From Arenicella xantha (lineage in GTDB: Bacteria > Pseudomonadota > Gammaproteobacteria > Arenicellales > Arenicellaceae): 64,000 nucleotides of DNA. Below the pieces are notes generated by a model, which saw only the letters and a list, made by a program, of their open reading frames with translations, made no database searches and was not told the origin of the DNA. The stretch is taken from NCBI RefSeq assembly GCF_003315245.1, contig NZ_QNRT01000001.1, positions 812,963 to 876,962 of the forward strand. The letters run 5' to 3'. A program made the translations under genes and the position numbers. Shown here one piece after another: positions 54,930 to 64,000 of the stretch; positions within the stretch are counted from its first letter, which is position 1; each line of letters starts with the position of its first letter.

Positions 54930-55472
54930 ATGAATAGAAAAATCAATTACCATATTGCTGTCACATTGGATGGCTATATTTGTCACCAAGATGCCAGCAT
55001 CGACGGGTTTCTAATGGAAGGCCCCCATGCCGATGATTTTGTTAGTTCATTGCAAAACTACGATGCAGTTCTGATGGGCAGCAAAACCTATCAATTTGGT
55101 TTTCAGTTTGGCCTAGAACCAGGCCAGCCGGCGTACCCAGGTTTGCACCATTATGTCTTCTCGCGCTCGCTTAGCTTTGAGTCGTCGGATTCCGTTACCT
55201 TAGTCAACACATCTGTTTGCGACAAAGTAAATGAACTACGAAATATGAATGGCAAGGATATATGGCTGTGTGGCGGCGGCGAACTGGCTGGCTATCTATT
55301 GAATAAAGGATTAATCGACACATTAACGGTAAAGGTTAATCCCATTCTATTCGGGTCTGGCCGCCAACTATTTTGTGGCTTGAATAACCCGGTTAGCCTA
55401 ACTCATACGTCGTCCAAGACTTATCCGAACGGTGTGGTTTTAAATGAGTACCTAATCAATAAAAACATGTAG
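54930..55472 (+). CDS. Dihydrofolate-reductase-family (RibD C-terminal type) protein
   Basis: A 180-residue protein of the RibD_C/DHFR-like fold: YHIAVTLDGYICHQDASIDGF, DAVLMGSKTYQFG, YVFSRSL, and DIWLCGGGELAGYLLNKGLIDTLTVKVNPILFGSGRQLF with the nucleotide-binding GGGEL. Likely an NADPH-dependent reductase of unknown substrate. A 221-base gap separates it from the DUF1801 gene and shows nothing else. Confidence 0.88.
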   Translation: MNRKINYHIAVTLDGYICHQDASIDGFLMEGPHADDFVSSLQNYDAVLMGSKTYQFGFQFGLEPGQPAYPGLHHYVFSRSLSFESSDSVTLVNTSVCDKVNELRNMNGKDIWLCGGGELAGYLLNKGLIDTLTVKVNPILFGSGRQLFCGLNNPVSLTHTSSKTYPNGVVLNEYLINKNM

Positions 55473-55494
55473 CCACAAGCAGTACTAGCGTGCA

Positions 55495-55854
55495 TCAATC
55501 CAAAGCGTCGATTATCCGCAGAATAAATCTTGTAATCGCAGGATCAACGTTCTGCATTTGCACGCCTAACAATGAGATCAACCGCTGCGTATCCAACGCG
55601 ACTCGCTCAGTGAGCAGGGGGCTTGAAGGATAATGACCGGGCCGACTGTTGTCGTCGACACGCACATGCAATGCCGAACTTAGCTTATTCCAAATCACCG
55701 CTTTTTCGTCGCGATGCTTATCGTAAATTAAATGAAAGCTAATGATGTTTTCAAGGCTATCGAACCAAATAAACAAATCCACTTCACTGGAGTTAAACCA
55801 GCGCTTTTCGCATTCGCCCGCTTGTTGCCTAACATCCACAATTTGTCGCAGCAT
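55495..55854 (-). CDS. Hypothetical protein, 119 residues
   Basis: A soluble protein with no signal or membrane helix. It begins LRQIVDVRQQAGECEKRWFNSSEVDLFIWFD, has the run SFHLIYDKHRDEKAVIWNK, and ends in a helical ITRFILRIIDALD. The amino-acid make-up looks like a real protein and the opening resembles conserved hypotheticals I recall from Gammaproteobacteria without an assigned role. Convergent with the RibD_C-like gene. Confidence 0.65.
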   Translation of the reverse strand: MLRQIVDVRQQAGECEKRWFNSSEVDLFIWFDSLENIISFHLIYDKHRDEKAVIWNKLSSALHVRVDDNSRPGHYPSSPLLTERVALDTQRLISLLGVQMQNVDPAITRFILRIIDALD

Positions 55855-55969
55855 GATTCTCTATTGATAAATCGACAGTTTTAACCAGCATAATCGAGCG
55901 CCCAGCCGCACACAATATTACTACGGCGTCATCATACCTAGAAACTTCAGGCACGACTAAATAGTAAGA

Positions 55970-56866
55970 CTAGACTAGCTTGCCAAGTTGGCCTTTAAAC
56001 AATGTCATCAAAGCTTCGATATTGTGCAAACTTGGATAATTAGGTCTCACCACAAACGCGATGCGCCGATGCGGACCTGGCTCAGATAGACGTTTGGCAA
56101 CCAGACTTGGGTTTGCTTCTACTAGCTGCGCTAAGGCCATTTCAGGAATCAACGTAGTGCCAATCTTACCAATCACTAATTGAATCAATGTACTAAGACT
56201 CGTCGCGCTTAGACTTTGCGCTTTGTCACTGCCAATCTTACAAGCGCTCAATGCTTGATCTTTCAAACAATGGCCATCCTTCAGCAACATTAGGCGTTTA
56301 TCTTCCAACTCCTTGGCGGTGATCACCTCGCTGCTACCGTTGGCCAATTCAGTATGACTGATCCAATATAAGTCTTCTGCCCAAAATTCAAACGACAATA
56401 ACCCATCGACCTTATATGGAAGTGCCAAGATGGCGGCATCAATCTCACCATCTCTGACCATGTCGAGCAACGGTGCTGACTGCTCTTCAACCACATTAAA
56501 TTGAAAGCTTGGATATTCCTCACTCAACGCAGGTAGCACTTTAGGCAGGATGTACGGACAAATAGTTGGAATAATTCCCACCGACATCGGATAACTCAAC
56601 ACTGCATCACGCACCTGAGTTAAAGCCATTAGGTCATCCACTTGTAATTGTATTGCCTTAGCCTTAGATAAGAACTGTTCGCCGATAGGCGTGACCAACA
56701 CTTTTTTGTTATCACGCTCGAACACGGTAAATCCGATGATCCGCTCCATTTCAGATAACGCAGTACTTAAAGCAGATTGTGAAACAGCACATTCTTCCGC
56801 TGCGTTACGGAAATGTAGGTGTTTCTGGATAGCCAGCGCATAGCGAATTTGCTTAAATGAAATCAT
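55970..56866 (-). CDS. oxyR: Hydrogen peroxide-sensing regulator OxyR
   Basis: A 298-residue LysR-type regulator. The helix-turn-helix is FRNAAEECAVSQSALSTALSEMERIIGFTVFERD. The redox pair C200 and C209 sits in KDGHCLKDQALSAC, equivalent to E. coli C199/C208, so it should form the peroxide-induced disulfide. The ATG at 56866 is preferred to one 33 bases upstream because the family begins with the helix-turn-helix there. It is divergent from ahpC-ahpF, a classical OxyR target. Confidence 0.95.
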   Translation of the reverse strand: MISFKQIRYALAIQKHLHFRNAAEECAVSQSALSTALSEMERIIGFTVFERDNKKVLVTPIGEQFLSKAKAIQLQVDDLMALTQVRDAVLSYPMSVGIIPTICPYILPKVLPALSEEYPSFQFNVVEEQSAPLLDMVRDGEIDAAILALPYKVDGLLSFEFWAEDLYWISHTELANGSSEVITAKELEDKRLMLLKDGHCLKDQALSACKIGSDKAQSLSATSLSTLIQLVIGKIGTTLIPEMALAQLVEANPSLVAKRLSEPGPHRRIAFVVRPNYPSLHNIEALMTLFKGQLGKLV

Positions 56867-57092
56867 CGAATGCCTCGTTCTTAATAGCGATATTGACATT
56901 AAGTCTAGCGCCTATTGGAATTGCTCATTGTTCTATTTTACCGAACATGACGTTCTAATCATTCTATTTTAATTATTAAAGTGAATTCGATATAGTGTCG
57001 TTACTGAAGCATTTAACAGCCCCGCAAGGCGGTTAAAGCGCAAGACCAAATTTAACCTTTTAATTTAAACCACAGCACATGGAGAAAACTCA
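56867..57092. promoter_or_regulatory. oxyR/ahpC divergent control region
   Basis: It contains a direct repeat TTCTATTTTA at 56931-56940 and 56962-56971, 31 bases (about three turns) apart on the same face, with the dyad GAAC-atgac-GTTC between them. A TATAGT (56991-56996) is the probable ahpC -10, without a good -35, as usual at OxyR-activated promoters. The four-ATAG/CTAT consensus of E. coli OxyR is not clearly matched. Confidence 0.5.
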
Positions 57093-57656
57093 ATGGCTTT
57101 AATCAATACGAAAATCAAACCCTTCACCACTCAAGCATTCAAAAACGGTGAGTTCATCGAAGTAAGCGAAAAAGACGTCGAAGGAAAGTGGGCGGTTTTC
57201 TTCTTTTACCCAGCAGATTTCACGTTCGTGTGCCCGACTGAGCTTGGCGACGTACAAGACAAATACGCTGAACTAAAGAGCCGCGGCGTAGAAGTATACT
57301 CCGTATCAACTGACACACACTTCGTACACAAAGCTTGGCACGACGCGTCAGACACAATCGGCAAAATCGAATACACCATGTTAGGTGACCCGAACGGCGT
57401 TATTACAACTAACTTTGAGGTTATGCGCCCCGGTGTTGGACTGGCTGACCGCGCGACATTCGTAGTAGACCCAGACGGCATCATCCAAGCAATGGAAATT
57501 ACCGCCGAAGGCATTGGTCGTGACGCTGAAGATTTACTACGTAAGGTAAAAGCAGCTCAGTATGTACGCGAACATCCAGGTGAAGTTTGCCCAGCCAAAT
57601 GGAAAGAAGGCGAAGCAACATTAGCACCATCACTTGACCTAGTTGGCAAAATCTAA
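57093..57656 (+). CDS. ahpC: Alkyl hydroperoxide reductase peroxiredoxin AhpC
   Basis: A 187-residue typical 2-Cys peroxiredoxin, the length of E. coli AhpC. Peroxidatic C47 is in [12 protein letters not shown] and resolving C166 in [15 protein letters not shown] and the [13 protein letters not shown] segments are conserved. GGAGAA lies nine bases before the ATG. Reduces peroxides in the cytoplasm using AhpF, encoded next. Confidence 0.98.
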   Translation: MALINTKIKPFTTQAFKNGEFIEVSEKDVEGKWAVFFFYPADFTFVCPTELGDVQDKYAELKSRGVEVYSVSTDTHFVHKAWHDASDTIGKIEYTMLGDPNGVITTNFEVMRPGVGLADRATFVVDPDGIIQAMEITAEGIGRDAEDLLRKVKAAQYVREHPGEVCPAKWKEGEATLAPSLDLVGKI

Positions 57657-57670
57657 ACCTGCCGCTAGTT

Positions 57671-57705
57671 GGTTTGCCGAGCGAACTTAGCTTGCTCGGC
57701 AAACC
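57671..57705 (+). promoter_or_regulatory. 12-bp intercistronic hairpin ahpC-ahpF
   Basis: GGTTTGCCGAGC (57671-57682) and GCTCGGCAAACC (57694-57705) form a perfect 12-bp stem with an 11-base loop, 26 bases before ahpF. No T tract follows. It could stabilise the ahpC message or partly stop transcription, so that AhpC exceeds AhpF. Confidence 0.7.
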
Positions 57706-57730
57706 CGAATTTATTAATGAGGAATCAACC

Positions 57731-59302
57731 ATGTTAACCCCCGATATCTTAAATGCGCTGAAAACTTACACAGCGTCAATGCAAAACAACGTCACCCTTG
57801 TATTGCAAACCGGTGAGCACTCTAAACGTGCTGAGCTGGTTGATTTTTTAACTCAAATCACCGGTGTGTCTGACCAATTGACACTAGTCGAACGCGACGC
57901 AGGGCTACGCAGCCCGATCAGCTTTGCGCTTGAAACAGAGTCGGATACCGGTGTGCAGTTTTCAGGTATTCCAAGTGGGCATGAATTTAATTCACTGATC
58001 TTGGCAATATTGTGGGCGTCTGGCACAGCGATGAAACTTGACTCAAACTTGCAGTCTATGGTCGCACGTCTCGACCAGCCTGTGCATTTTGAAGTATTTA
58101 TCAGTCTGAGTTGTCATAACTGTCCAGATGTCGTTCAAGCACTCAATCAATTTGCATTGCTTAACGCCAATATTACAAGCGAGATGATCGACGGCGGCTT
58201 ATTCCCGAGCTTGATCGAACAGCGTGACATTCAGGGCGTACCCTCAGTGTACTTAGACGGCGAACTGTTCGCTAATGGCAAAGTCGAAGTCAGCGACTTA
58301 GTTAATAAGTTAATCGAACGCTTTCCAGCGATGACCGCCACGAGCGATGCACCGCAGCTACCATTGCAAGACGTAACGGTAATTGGCGGCGGCCCAGCAG
58401 GCGTGGCAGCAGCTATTTATAGCGCTCGTAAAGGCTTAGCCGTAACCATGATTGCCGAACGTGTGGGCGGCCAAGTTAAGGACACCATGGGCATTGAAAA
58501 CTTGATTTCAGTTCCCAAAACCACTGGCCCTGAATTAACCGGCAATATGCAATCGCATTTGGACGACTACGACGTCACTATCAAAGAGCATGTGCGTGTC
58601 GAATCGCTCGAGAAAGGTCACGTTAAAACAATCCGCTTATCCTCTGGTGAATTAATTACCAGCAAAAGCGTAATAATCGCAACCGGCGCACGCTGGAGAG
58701 AGCTCGGCGTACCGGGAGAAAAAGAAAATATCGGTAATGGCGTCGCCTATTGCCCACACTGTGACGGCCCCTTCTTCAAGGGCAAAGACGTAGCAGTGAT
58801 CGGCGGTGGAAACTCTGGTATCGAAGCGGCTATCGATTTGGCCGGCATTGTGAAGTCAGTCACCGTGTTTGAATTCATGCCTGAGCTAAAAGCCGACCAA
58901 GTACTAATTAACCAAGCCGAAAAGCGCGACAATATTACGATCTTAAAGAATGTAGCGACTAATCAAATCGTAGCAACCGACGGTAAAGTGACTGCGATCG
59001 AGTACACTGATCGCGCAACCGACGTAAAGAGTATGCTCAATCTAGCCGGTGTGTTTGTGCAGATCGGGTTGATACCAAATAGCCAGTTCTTAAAAGGTAT
59101 TGTCGATATGACACAGTATGGCGAAATCGTTATCGATGAAAAGTGCAACACATCAGAAGACGGAATTTTCGCCTGCGGTGACGTTACCACAGTGCCCTAC
59201 AAACAGATCGTTATCGCCATGGGCGAAGGGTCTAAAGCATCGCTCGCCGCATTCGAATACTTAATGGCATATGAGCCGGTAAGCGAAGATTTAGCTGCCT
59301 AA
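57731..59302 (+). CDS. ahpF: Alkyl hydroperoxide reductase flavoprotein AhpF
   Basis: A 523-residue FAD disulfide reductase (E. coli 521). The N-terminal domain (1-200) has two thioredoxin-like folds with the dithiol SCHNC; the C-terminal domain has FAD motif [20 protein letters not shown], the redox-active CPHCDGP and NADH motif [17 protein letters not shown]. It transfers electrons from NADH to AhpC. The ATG at 57731 has AGGAA seven bases upstream; the TTG at 57674 lies inside the intercistronic hairpin and is rejected. Confidence 0.97.
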   Translation: MLTPDILNALKTYTASMQNNVTLVLQTGEHSKRAELVDFLTQITGVSDQLTLVERDAGLRSPISFALETESDTGVQFSGIPSGHEFNSLILAILWASGTAMKLDSNLQSMVARLDQPVHFEVFISLSCHNCPDVVQALNQFALLNANITSEMIDGGLFPSLIEQRDIQGVPSVYLDGELFANGKVEVSDLVNKLIERFPAMTATSDAPQLPLQDVTVIGGGPAGVAAAIYSARKGLAVTMIAERVGGQVKDTMGIENLISVPKTTGPELTGNMQSHLDDYDVTIKEHVRVESLEKGHVKTIRLSSGELITSKSVIIATGARWRELGVPGEKENIGNGVAYCPHCDGPFFKGKDVAVIGGGNSGIEAAIDLAGIVKSVTVFEFMPELKADQVLINQAEKRDNITILKNVATNQIVATDGKVTAIEYTDRATDVKSMLNLAGVFVQIGLIPNSQFLKGIVDMTQYGEIVIDEKCNTSEDGIFACGDVTTVPYKQIVIAMGEGSKASLAAFEYLMAYEPVSEDLAA

Positions 59303-59328
59303 CAACGATTCGATAACAACGATTCAAG

Positions 59329-59400
59329 AGCAACTTTTTTAAGTTGCTACCTAAAACAGCGTGACGACGACAATAGACCGCGTCACGCTGTTTTATTATG
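59329..59400 (+). terminator. Double hairpin terminator after ahpF
   Basis: Two stems in series: AGCAACTT/AAGTTGCT (59329-59348) with a T4 loop, then a 14-bp stem AAAACAGCGTGACG (59353-59366) with CGTCACGCTGTTTT (59381-59394), followed by TTTTATTAT. The second works on both strands. The remaining gap to 59595 shows nothing further. Confidence 0.85.
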
Positions 59401-59595
59401 CAGCGAGCACCCGTTTATTCAAGGGTCCACAGCAACCGAGAAATCGGCAGCAAGATCAACAGCTCACCTAGTATTCGATTCAACCATTGCACCGATGCCG
59501 CGACTGCAAACGTGGCGCTAAGATCCTAGCAACGCACGCCCAGCTCAAGATTCCCCAATAGCCACAAAATCACCAATCGACGAAGAGGCGGAAGG

Positions 59596-60195
59596 TTAGC
59601 GCTTAAGCTGTACTCGCTCGCGGGTCAATGTGTAATCAGTTCCAGCCATACGCCCAATCGCATCAAGCTGATCACTATCAATGCGGTAGTCCTCAATGGC
59701 GCTATCCTGTACATGAACAGCCACCACATCGCCTAATACCAAGTGTCCCGACAAAGCCTGATCACCGAGGTCAACTATTTGATTAAGCCGGCACTCAAAA
59801 CTAGCTACGGAGTTTGCAACTCGCGGTGGTGCCACTTTGCTCGAAGCTTCAGACGCCACATTGGCATATTCAAATTCGTTATGGCCCGGCGGCAAATCGT
59901 GGCACGAAAGGTTCATTACCTCAAGATCACGGTAGCTTACCGTATTAACCACAAATTCGTTTTGTTCTCGAATGTTGGCCAGCGTGTCTTTCTCTTCGCG
60001 CGCGCCACGATACAGGGGGTTAAAACACAGCACTGGGGGATTGGCGCTGGCCACTGTAAAGAACGAAAAAGGCGCAAGATTGACCTGCCCCGATTGAGAC
60101 ATCGATGAAACCCAGGCGATCGGTCGAGGAGTCACCGCACCGATCAACAGTTTATACATTTGAGAGGCATCAATTGCTTCAGGTAGAATCAACAT
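59596..60195 (-). CDS. Flavin-reductase-domain protein
   Basis: A 199-residue FMN-binding split-barrel protein: YKLLIGAVTPRPIAWVSSMSQSGQVNLAPFSFFTVASANPPVLCF, NEFVVNTVSY, and SFECRLNQIVDLGDQALSGHLVLGDVVAVHV. This is the flavin reductase-like subfamily that reduces FMN or FAD for partner oxygenases or handles other flavin-linked reactions. No partner is nearby. Its start lies 45 bases from the stop of the next minus-strand gene (ggt). Confidence 0.9.
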   Translation of the reverse strand: MLILPEAIDASQMYKLLIGAVTPRPIAWVSSMSQSGQVNLAPFSFFTVASANPPVLCFNPLYRGAREEKDTLANIREQNEFVVNTVSYRDLEVMNLSCHDLPPGHNEFEYANVASEASSKVAPPRVANSVASFECRLNQIVDLGDQALSGHLVLGDVVAVHVQDSAIEDYRIDSDQLDAIGRMAGTDYTLTRERVQLKR

Positions 60196-60240
60196 TGCAA
60201 GCTCGCTAGTTGTCTGGTTATTAGAGTGCTGTTCAAGCGA

Positions 60241-62028
60241 TTAGTAATCAACCACCTCAATGACTCCTTCACGCCGCGGATCAACCCCACCTTGTAAACG
60301 ACCATCGGCTTGCCGAACTATTACACTCAAGCCGGAATTTTCTCCAGCACTCTCTTTGACTTCAAAACCAGCTTTACGCAAACCAGCTATCAATTCATCG
60401 GTGGCACGATCTTTTTCAATTCGCACGCTATCGCCACGCGCCACCATATTGGGTAAATTCACGGCTTGCTGCGGGCTCAAGCCCCAGTCTATTACGCCCA
60501 CTAAGGTCTTCGCGGTATATGCGATTATCGAATTACCGCCAGGCGACCCCGTGGCCATGTAGAACTCATCATTAGCATCCAGCACAATAGTCGGTGACAT
60601 TGAAGAGCGCGGTCGCTTACCGGGTTCAACACGATTGGCAATTAACTGACCACTTTCATCACGAGGAGTGAACGAAAAGTCGGTTAACTGGTTATTCAGA
60701 AACATACCACCAGCCATCCGAGTTGAGCCAAAGATACTCTCGACACTGGCGGTCATTGACACCACATTACCATCACCATCGACCACGACAAAATGCGTAG
60801 TGCCGGCCACATCATTGGTCGCATCGAGACCATAGGCGACTTTGGCTTGTTCTTCATATGGCCATGGATCGCCGGGAGCGATAACTTGAATTGCTTGACC
60901 GCGCTGAATTTGCTCAGCTCGTTTATCTAAATAACGTTGATCTAATAAGCCCGATAATGGCACTTCAACAAACTGCTCATCAGCTACGTATTGGTCACGG
61001 TCGGCATAGGCTAAACGTTGAGCATCAGCAAAGATCGACCAATTCAATGAATCATCAGCACCGCCCACGCTGAATGCTGGCACTGACTCAAGCAAGCCCG
61101 CGATCATACCCACAGCAACCCATGACGAAGATGGCGGCGGACCGCAAAGACGCTTACTTTGATATCGCTTACACAACGGTTGATGGCGCTGCGCTTTATA
61201 GGCTGCCATGTCGGCAAGAGTCAAACTGCCCGCACGAGGCAGCAAGCCAACTTGCTCAACAATCTCTTGCGCTATTTCTCCATGATAGAAAGCAGCCGGA
61301 TCTTGCGCCAAGATTCGTAGAGTTTTCGCATACGCCAAGTTGGTACGCTTGCTGCCTAACGCACGCGGCTCGCCATTCGCATCGAAAAAATATTGGTAGG
61401 CATCCACCGGCCCATCGGCTAATTTAGCAGGTATGTACTTGCCGAACCGTTGAATAAAACTGTGCAAGCGCGGCGATATCTCAAAGCCTTCTTCGGCTAA
61501 CTGAATAGCACGTTCAAAATGCGCTCCCCACGGCAGCTTGCCATGATCCTCGTGTGCCAACTGGAGTAACGACACTACTCCGGGCACACCAGTGGAAAGC
61601 CCGCTGTGCTTAGCATTGAGGTAGCCGATGGATTCACCATCTTGGTTGAGGAACATATCGGCCTTGGCATTCGCCGGCGCCGTTTCACGTCCGTCGTAAA
61701 CCGTAATTTGATTAGTTTTGTTGTCGAAGTACAACATGAAACCACCACCAGCTAAACCAGAACTCTGTGGCTCAACTAGGCTCAATACCGCTTCGATCGC
61801 GATCGCTGCATCAACTGCTGAACCACCGGCTCGCAGAATATCGGCACCGACTTTGCTAGCGTGTGGATTGGCAGTGACGACCATACCTTGTGATATGACT
61901 TGCGCTGGTACCTGCTCGGCCTGTGTTTGCTTGGCGTCTACGCCGCCTGGTGGCACAGATAGCGGAGTTTTAACGACACCACAAGCCGTTAAACCGATAA
62001 CAAATAATAGTCCAATAATAGTTCGCAT
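60241..62028 (-). CDS. ggt: Gamma-glutamyltransferase, predicted lipoprotein
   Basis: A 595-residue Ntn hydrolase that cleaves glutathione and transfers the gamma-glutamyl group. The N-terminus (RTIIGLLFVIGLTACGVV) carries a lipobox LTAC, so it is probably anchored to a membrane facing the periplasm. Seen: GMVVTANPHASKVGADILRAGGSAVDAAIA, RETAPA, the autocleavage/nucleophile Thr in DVAGTTHFVVVDGDGNVVSMT, and KRPRSSMSPTIV. The ATG at 62028 is chosen because the 36 upstream residues are not family-like. Divergent from the UbiB-like gene. Confidence 0.95.
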   Translation of the reverse strand: MRTIIGLLFVIGLTACGVVKTPLSVPPGGVDAKQTQAEQVPAQVISQGMVVTANPHASKVGADILRAGGSAVDAAIAIEAVLSLVEPQSSGLAGGGFMLYFDNKTNQITVYDGRETAPANAKADMFLNQDGESIGYLNAKHSGLSTGVPGVVSLLQLAHEDHGKLPWGAHFERAIQLAEEGFEISPRLHSFIQRFGKYIPAKLADGPVDAYQYFFDANGEPRALGSKRTNLAYAKTLRILAQDPAAFYHGEIAQEIVEQVGLLPRAGSLTLADMAAYKAQRHQPLCKRYQSKRLCGPPPSSSWVAVGMIAGLLESVPAFSVGGADDSLNWSIFADAQRLAYADRDQYVADEQFVEVPLSGLLDQRYLDKRAEQIQRGQAIQVIAPGDPWPYEEQAKVAYGLDATNDVAGTTHFVVVDGDGNVVSMTASVESIFGSTRMAGGMFLNNQLTDFSFTPRDESGQLIANRVEPGKRPRSSMSPTIVLDANDEFYMATGSPGGNSIIAYTAKTLVGVIDWGLSPQQAVNLPNMVARGDSVRIEKDRATDELIAGLRKAGFEVKESAGENSGLSVIVRQADGRLQGGVDPRREGVIEVVDY

Positions 62029-62153
62029 AAGGATCTCACAAGTAAGCCAATTACTGCGTATTGTACCGCGCTCACGGCGAATATGTATCAAGATCCACGG
62101 TTTCGACACACAGCCTATACATGCCATTGGAATCACTGAGTTACACTAGGCCA

Positions 62154-63482
62154 ATGGATAATGAAAAATCAAAAGAAAAAGCGATCCCGAGATCTCGATT
62201 CGGACGCTTTAGTCGCGTGGCACGGATGGCTGGCGGCGTGGCTGCCGGTATGCTCGGCGAAGGCGCGCGCCAACTAGGCCAAGGCAATCGCCCGAAAATG
62301 AGCGATCTCTTGCTGACCCCGGCCAATGCCAAACGAGTCGCCAAACAGCTATCGACCATGCGAGGTGCGGCTATGAAAGTCGGCCAATTGCTGTCGATGG
62401 AAACCAGCGATTTTTTGCCACAGGAGCTTTCGGACATTCTGGCACAGCTGCGCGACAAAGCCTTTACCATGCCCAAGAAGCAGTTACTGGCTGCCTTACA
62501 AAATGCCTACGGTGACAACTGGCAAGCCAAATTTACCGAGTTCGACTATCAACCCTTAGCTGCCGCCTCAATCGGCCAAGTCCACCGAGCAACAACTCTG
62601 GACGGCGACAGTATCGTGTTGAAGGTGCAATACCCGGGCGTGGCCGAAAGTATTGACAGCGATGTCGACAACATCGCCACCTTGTTGCGCGTAACCAAGC
62701 TACTACCCAAGCATATGGACATCAGCCAATTGCTGGCTGATGCTAAGACACAGCTGCACGAAGAAGCCGATTACCTTCGAGAGGCTGAGCACCTAAGTGC
62801 GTTCTATACGCTGCTGCAGGATGACCACGATTATTGCGTTCCAAAGCTCTACCCCGAATTGAGTACTAAGCAAATTTTGGCAATGGAATACGTCGACGGA
62901 ACGCCAATTGAAACGCTGGGCGACATTGACCCTGCTGACGTAGACCGCTTAGCCAGCAAACTGTTTGCACTGACATTTCGAGAATTGTTTGAGTTACGCA
63001 CAATGCAGACCGATGCCAACTTTGCTAACTATCAGTATCAGCGCCTGCCAAAAAAAATCGTCTTATTGGATTTTGGTGCCACACGTTCATTCAGTAAAAA
63101 ATTCACCATAGACTATAAACGCCTATTGCGGGCGGTAGTCAGCCATGATGAAGATGCGATCCTCAAGGCCGCTGACAGATTAGGCTATCAAGCGAGTAGT
63201 GCACCAATTGAATATCAACGTTTTTTGATCGCACTGTTTAGTGTGGCACTAGAGCCATTAGCTCACCAAGGTCTTTATGATTTCGCCACGGCTAGGTTAT
63301 CAGAGCGCCTCTCTGAACTCACTGATGAGGTTTACGGTTTTAAGGAGTTTTGGCAAACCCCGCCCACCGATATCCTGTACTTACACCGTAAACTGGGCGG
63401 TGTATTCATGTTAGCAACGCGGCTCAAGGCCCGCGTTAATGCGCATGCCCTGCTCGAGCCGTATCTACAACGACTCGACTGA
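62154..63482 (+). CDS. AarF/UbiB-family (ABC1) atypical kinase
   Basis: A 442-residue ADCK-like protein. The hallmark KxGQ motif is in RGAAMKVGQLLSMETSDFLP, the Ala-rich loop in AAASIGQVHRA, the catalytic Lys in IVLKVQYPGV, the metal-binding Asn/Asp in TDANFANYQY and LLDFGATR. Family members support ubiquinone biosynthesis or lipid homeostasis. It lacks the C-terminal membrane helices of E. coli UbiB and is not in a ubi operon, so I do not call it ubiB. Weak AGG before the ATG; an upstream ATG at 62121 is possible. Confidence 0.9.
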   Translation: MDNEKSKEKAIPRSRFGRFSRVARMAGGVAAGMLGEGARQLGQGNRPKMSDLLLTPANAKRVAKQLSTMRGAAMKVGQLLSMETSDFLPQELSDILAQLRDKAFTMPKKQLLAALQNAYGDNWQAKFTEFDYQPLAAASIGQVHRATTLDGDSIVLKVQYPGVAESIDSDVDNIATLLRVTKLLPKHMDISQLLADAKTQLHEEADYLREAEHLSAFYTLLQDDHDYCVPKLYPELSTKQILAMEYVDGTPIETLGDIDPADVDRLASKLFALTFRELFELRTMQTDANFANYQYQRLPKKIVLLDFGATRSFSKKFTIDYKRLLRAVVSHDEDAILKAADRLGYQASSAPIEYQRFLIALFSVALEPLAHQGLYDFATARLSERLSELTDEVYGFKEFWQTPPTDILYLHRKLGGVFMLATRLKARVNAHALLEPYLQRLD

Positions 63483-63490
63483 TTCTCGAA

Positions 63491-64000
63491 CTAATTACCA
63501 GAAGCCAGCAATTTGCCTTTCTGGCCACGTACTAATTGATCCGTACCGTTAAGCGCTTGAGCAATCGAAAAACGCGTGTCGGTGGACATGATTTGTAGTG
63601 TCGCAATCGGGCTAGCACCAGTATTATCATCGTTTTTTATGGCATCCATGGGCACCGCTTTTCCTGATGGGTAAACTAAAACAGTGTCTCCTTGTGCCAA
63701 CAGACCATCGCCGTAGTTAAGCATGATGTTGCCTAACTCATCAATACGAATCACGCTTAGCGGAAATACCGCGGCCACCATTTTTGCCACCAAATCATCC
63801 ACACCCTTTTGAATTGCTTGGTCTAAGATATTAGACGCACTACCATCACTCGCACTGGCAGTACGTTTTGACACTTGTGACGAAATACTCGAACTGAAGT
63901 CAACTGCGCGATCAGCCACGCCATGCAGCGTAAATTCCAAGTCAATTAAACCTATTGCATTCTCAGGGTCGGTAGCGCTTTTCTTAAACAAACCGAATTC
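63491..64000 (-). CDS. 3' part of a CsgG/FlgT-like gene, cut by the window edge
   Basis: The reading frame stays open to the last base, so the N-terminus lies outside the window; 169 residues are visible. The part seen begins EFGLFKKSATDPENAIGLIDLEF and has AIQKGVDDLVAKMVAAVFPLSVI, DELGNIMLNYGDGLLAQGDTVLVY and a closing FSIAQALNGTDQLVRGQKGKLL. The Gly-rich beta-barrel-like segment after a helix resembles the C-terminal domain of CsgG or FlgT-like envelope proteins; that match is from memory and weak. It converges on the UbiB-like gene, with eight bases between stops. Confidence 0.6.
   Translation of the reverse strand, partial: EFGLFKKSATDPENAIGLIDLEFTLHGVADRAVDFSSSISSQVSKRTASASDGSASNILDQAIQKGVDDLVAKMVAAVFPLSVIRIDELGNIMLNYGDGLLAQGDTVLVYPSGKAVPMDAIKNDDNTGASPIATLQIMSTDTRFSIAQALNGTDQLVRGQKGKLLASGN

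Noticed and set aside
62121-62153. Upstream start for the UbiB-like gene
   Set aside because: Kept only as an alternative; the 11 extra residues are not family-like.

Overview
This 64 kb window is chromosomal DNA of roughly even base composition and is densely coding. The gene set points to a Gammaproteobacterium: zapG/yhcB, sohB, ntrBC with glnA, sspA-sspB beside petABC, an E. coli-type gshA, glyQ-glyS-gmhB-plsC, hslVU and oxyR/ahpCF. A marine order such as Arenicellales would fit, but that is a guess. There is no prophage, integron, insertion sequence, CRISPR array, rRNA or tRNA gene that I can see. It reads as core genome with some accessory genes.

Layout. 0.2-8 kb: a MarC-family membrane protein, zapG, the periplasmic protease prc, a large secreted PHP-domain metallohydrolase and sohB. 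8-12 kb: a histone H1-like lysine-rich repeat protein, nadA, hemH and an acetyltransferase. 11.8-18.5 kb: a small secreted protein, a membrane-bound AraC regulator coupled to an SH3-domain protein, then ntrC-ntrB-glnA with a complete nitrogen-control promoter (sigma54 -24/-12 element and two NtrC enhancers). 18.5-21.7 kb: sdaA and an Lrp regulator divergent from alanine dehydrogenase. 22-26.5 kb: a structured, terminator-ending RNA region, then glyQ-glyS-gmhB-plsC. 26.5-27 kb: a gene-free stretch with a REP-like palindrome inside a 14-bp inverted repeat.

27-39.6 kb: a mechanosensitive channel, gshA, a short-chain dehydrogenase, hslVU, sspAB, the cytochrome bc1 operon petABC and rep helicase. 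40-43.4 kb: two translationally coupled TPR/GT41 (O-GlcNAc transferase-like) genes. The second has lost every catalytic position I can align, so this looks like an enzyme/pseudoenzyme pair and is the most unusual feature here. 43.5-51.8 kb: an MscS channel, an AlkB-like dioxygenase, a MoxR ATPase with a VWA partner, a RarD transporter, a secreted amidohydrolase and the threonine-catabolic tdh-kbl pair. 51.9-55.9 kb: a long PLP enzyme divergent from a second Lrp-type regulator, plus small accessory genes. 56-59.4 kb: oxyR divergent from ahpC-ahpF. 59.6-64 kb: a flavin reductase, a gamma-glutamyltransferase lipoprotein, a UbiB-family kinase and the 3' part of a possible CsgG-like gene cut by the window edge.

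Two themes recur. One is amino-acid and nitrogen metabolism under NtrC and Lrp-type control (glnA, sdaA, ald, tdh-kbl, PLP enzyme, gshA/ggt). The other is envelope quality control and stress response (prc, sohB, hslVU, sspAB, two mechanosensitive channels, ahpCF).
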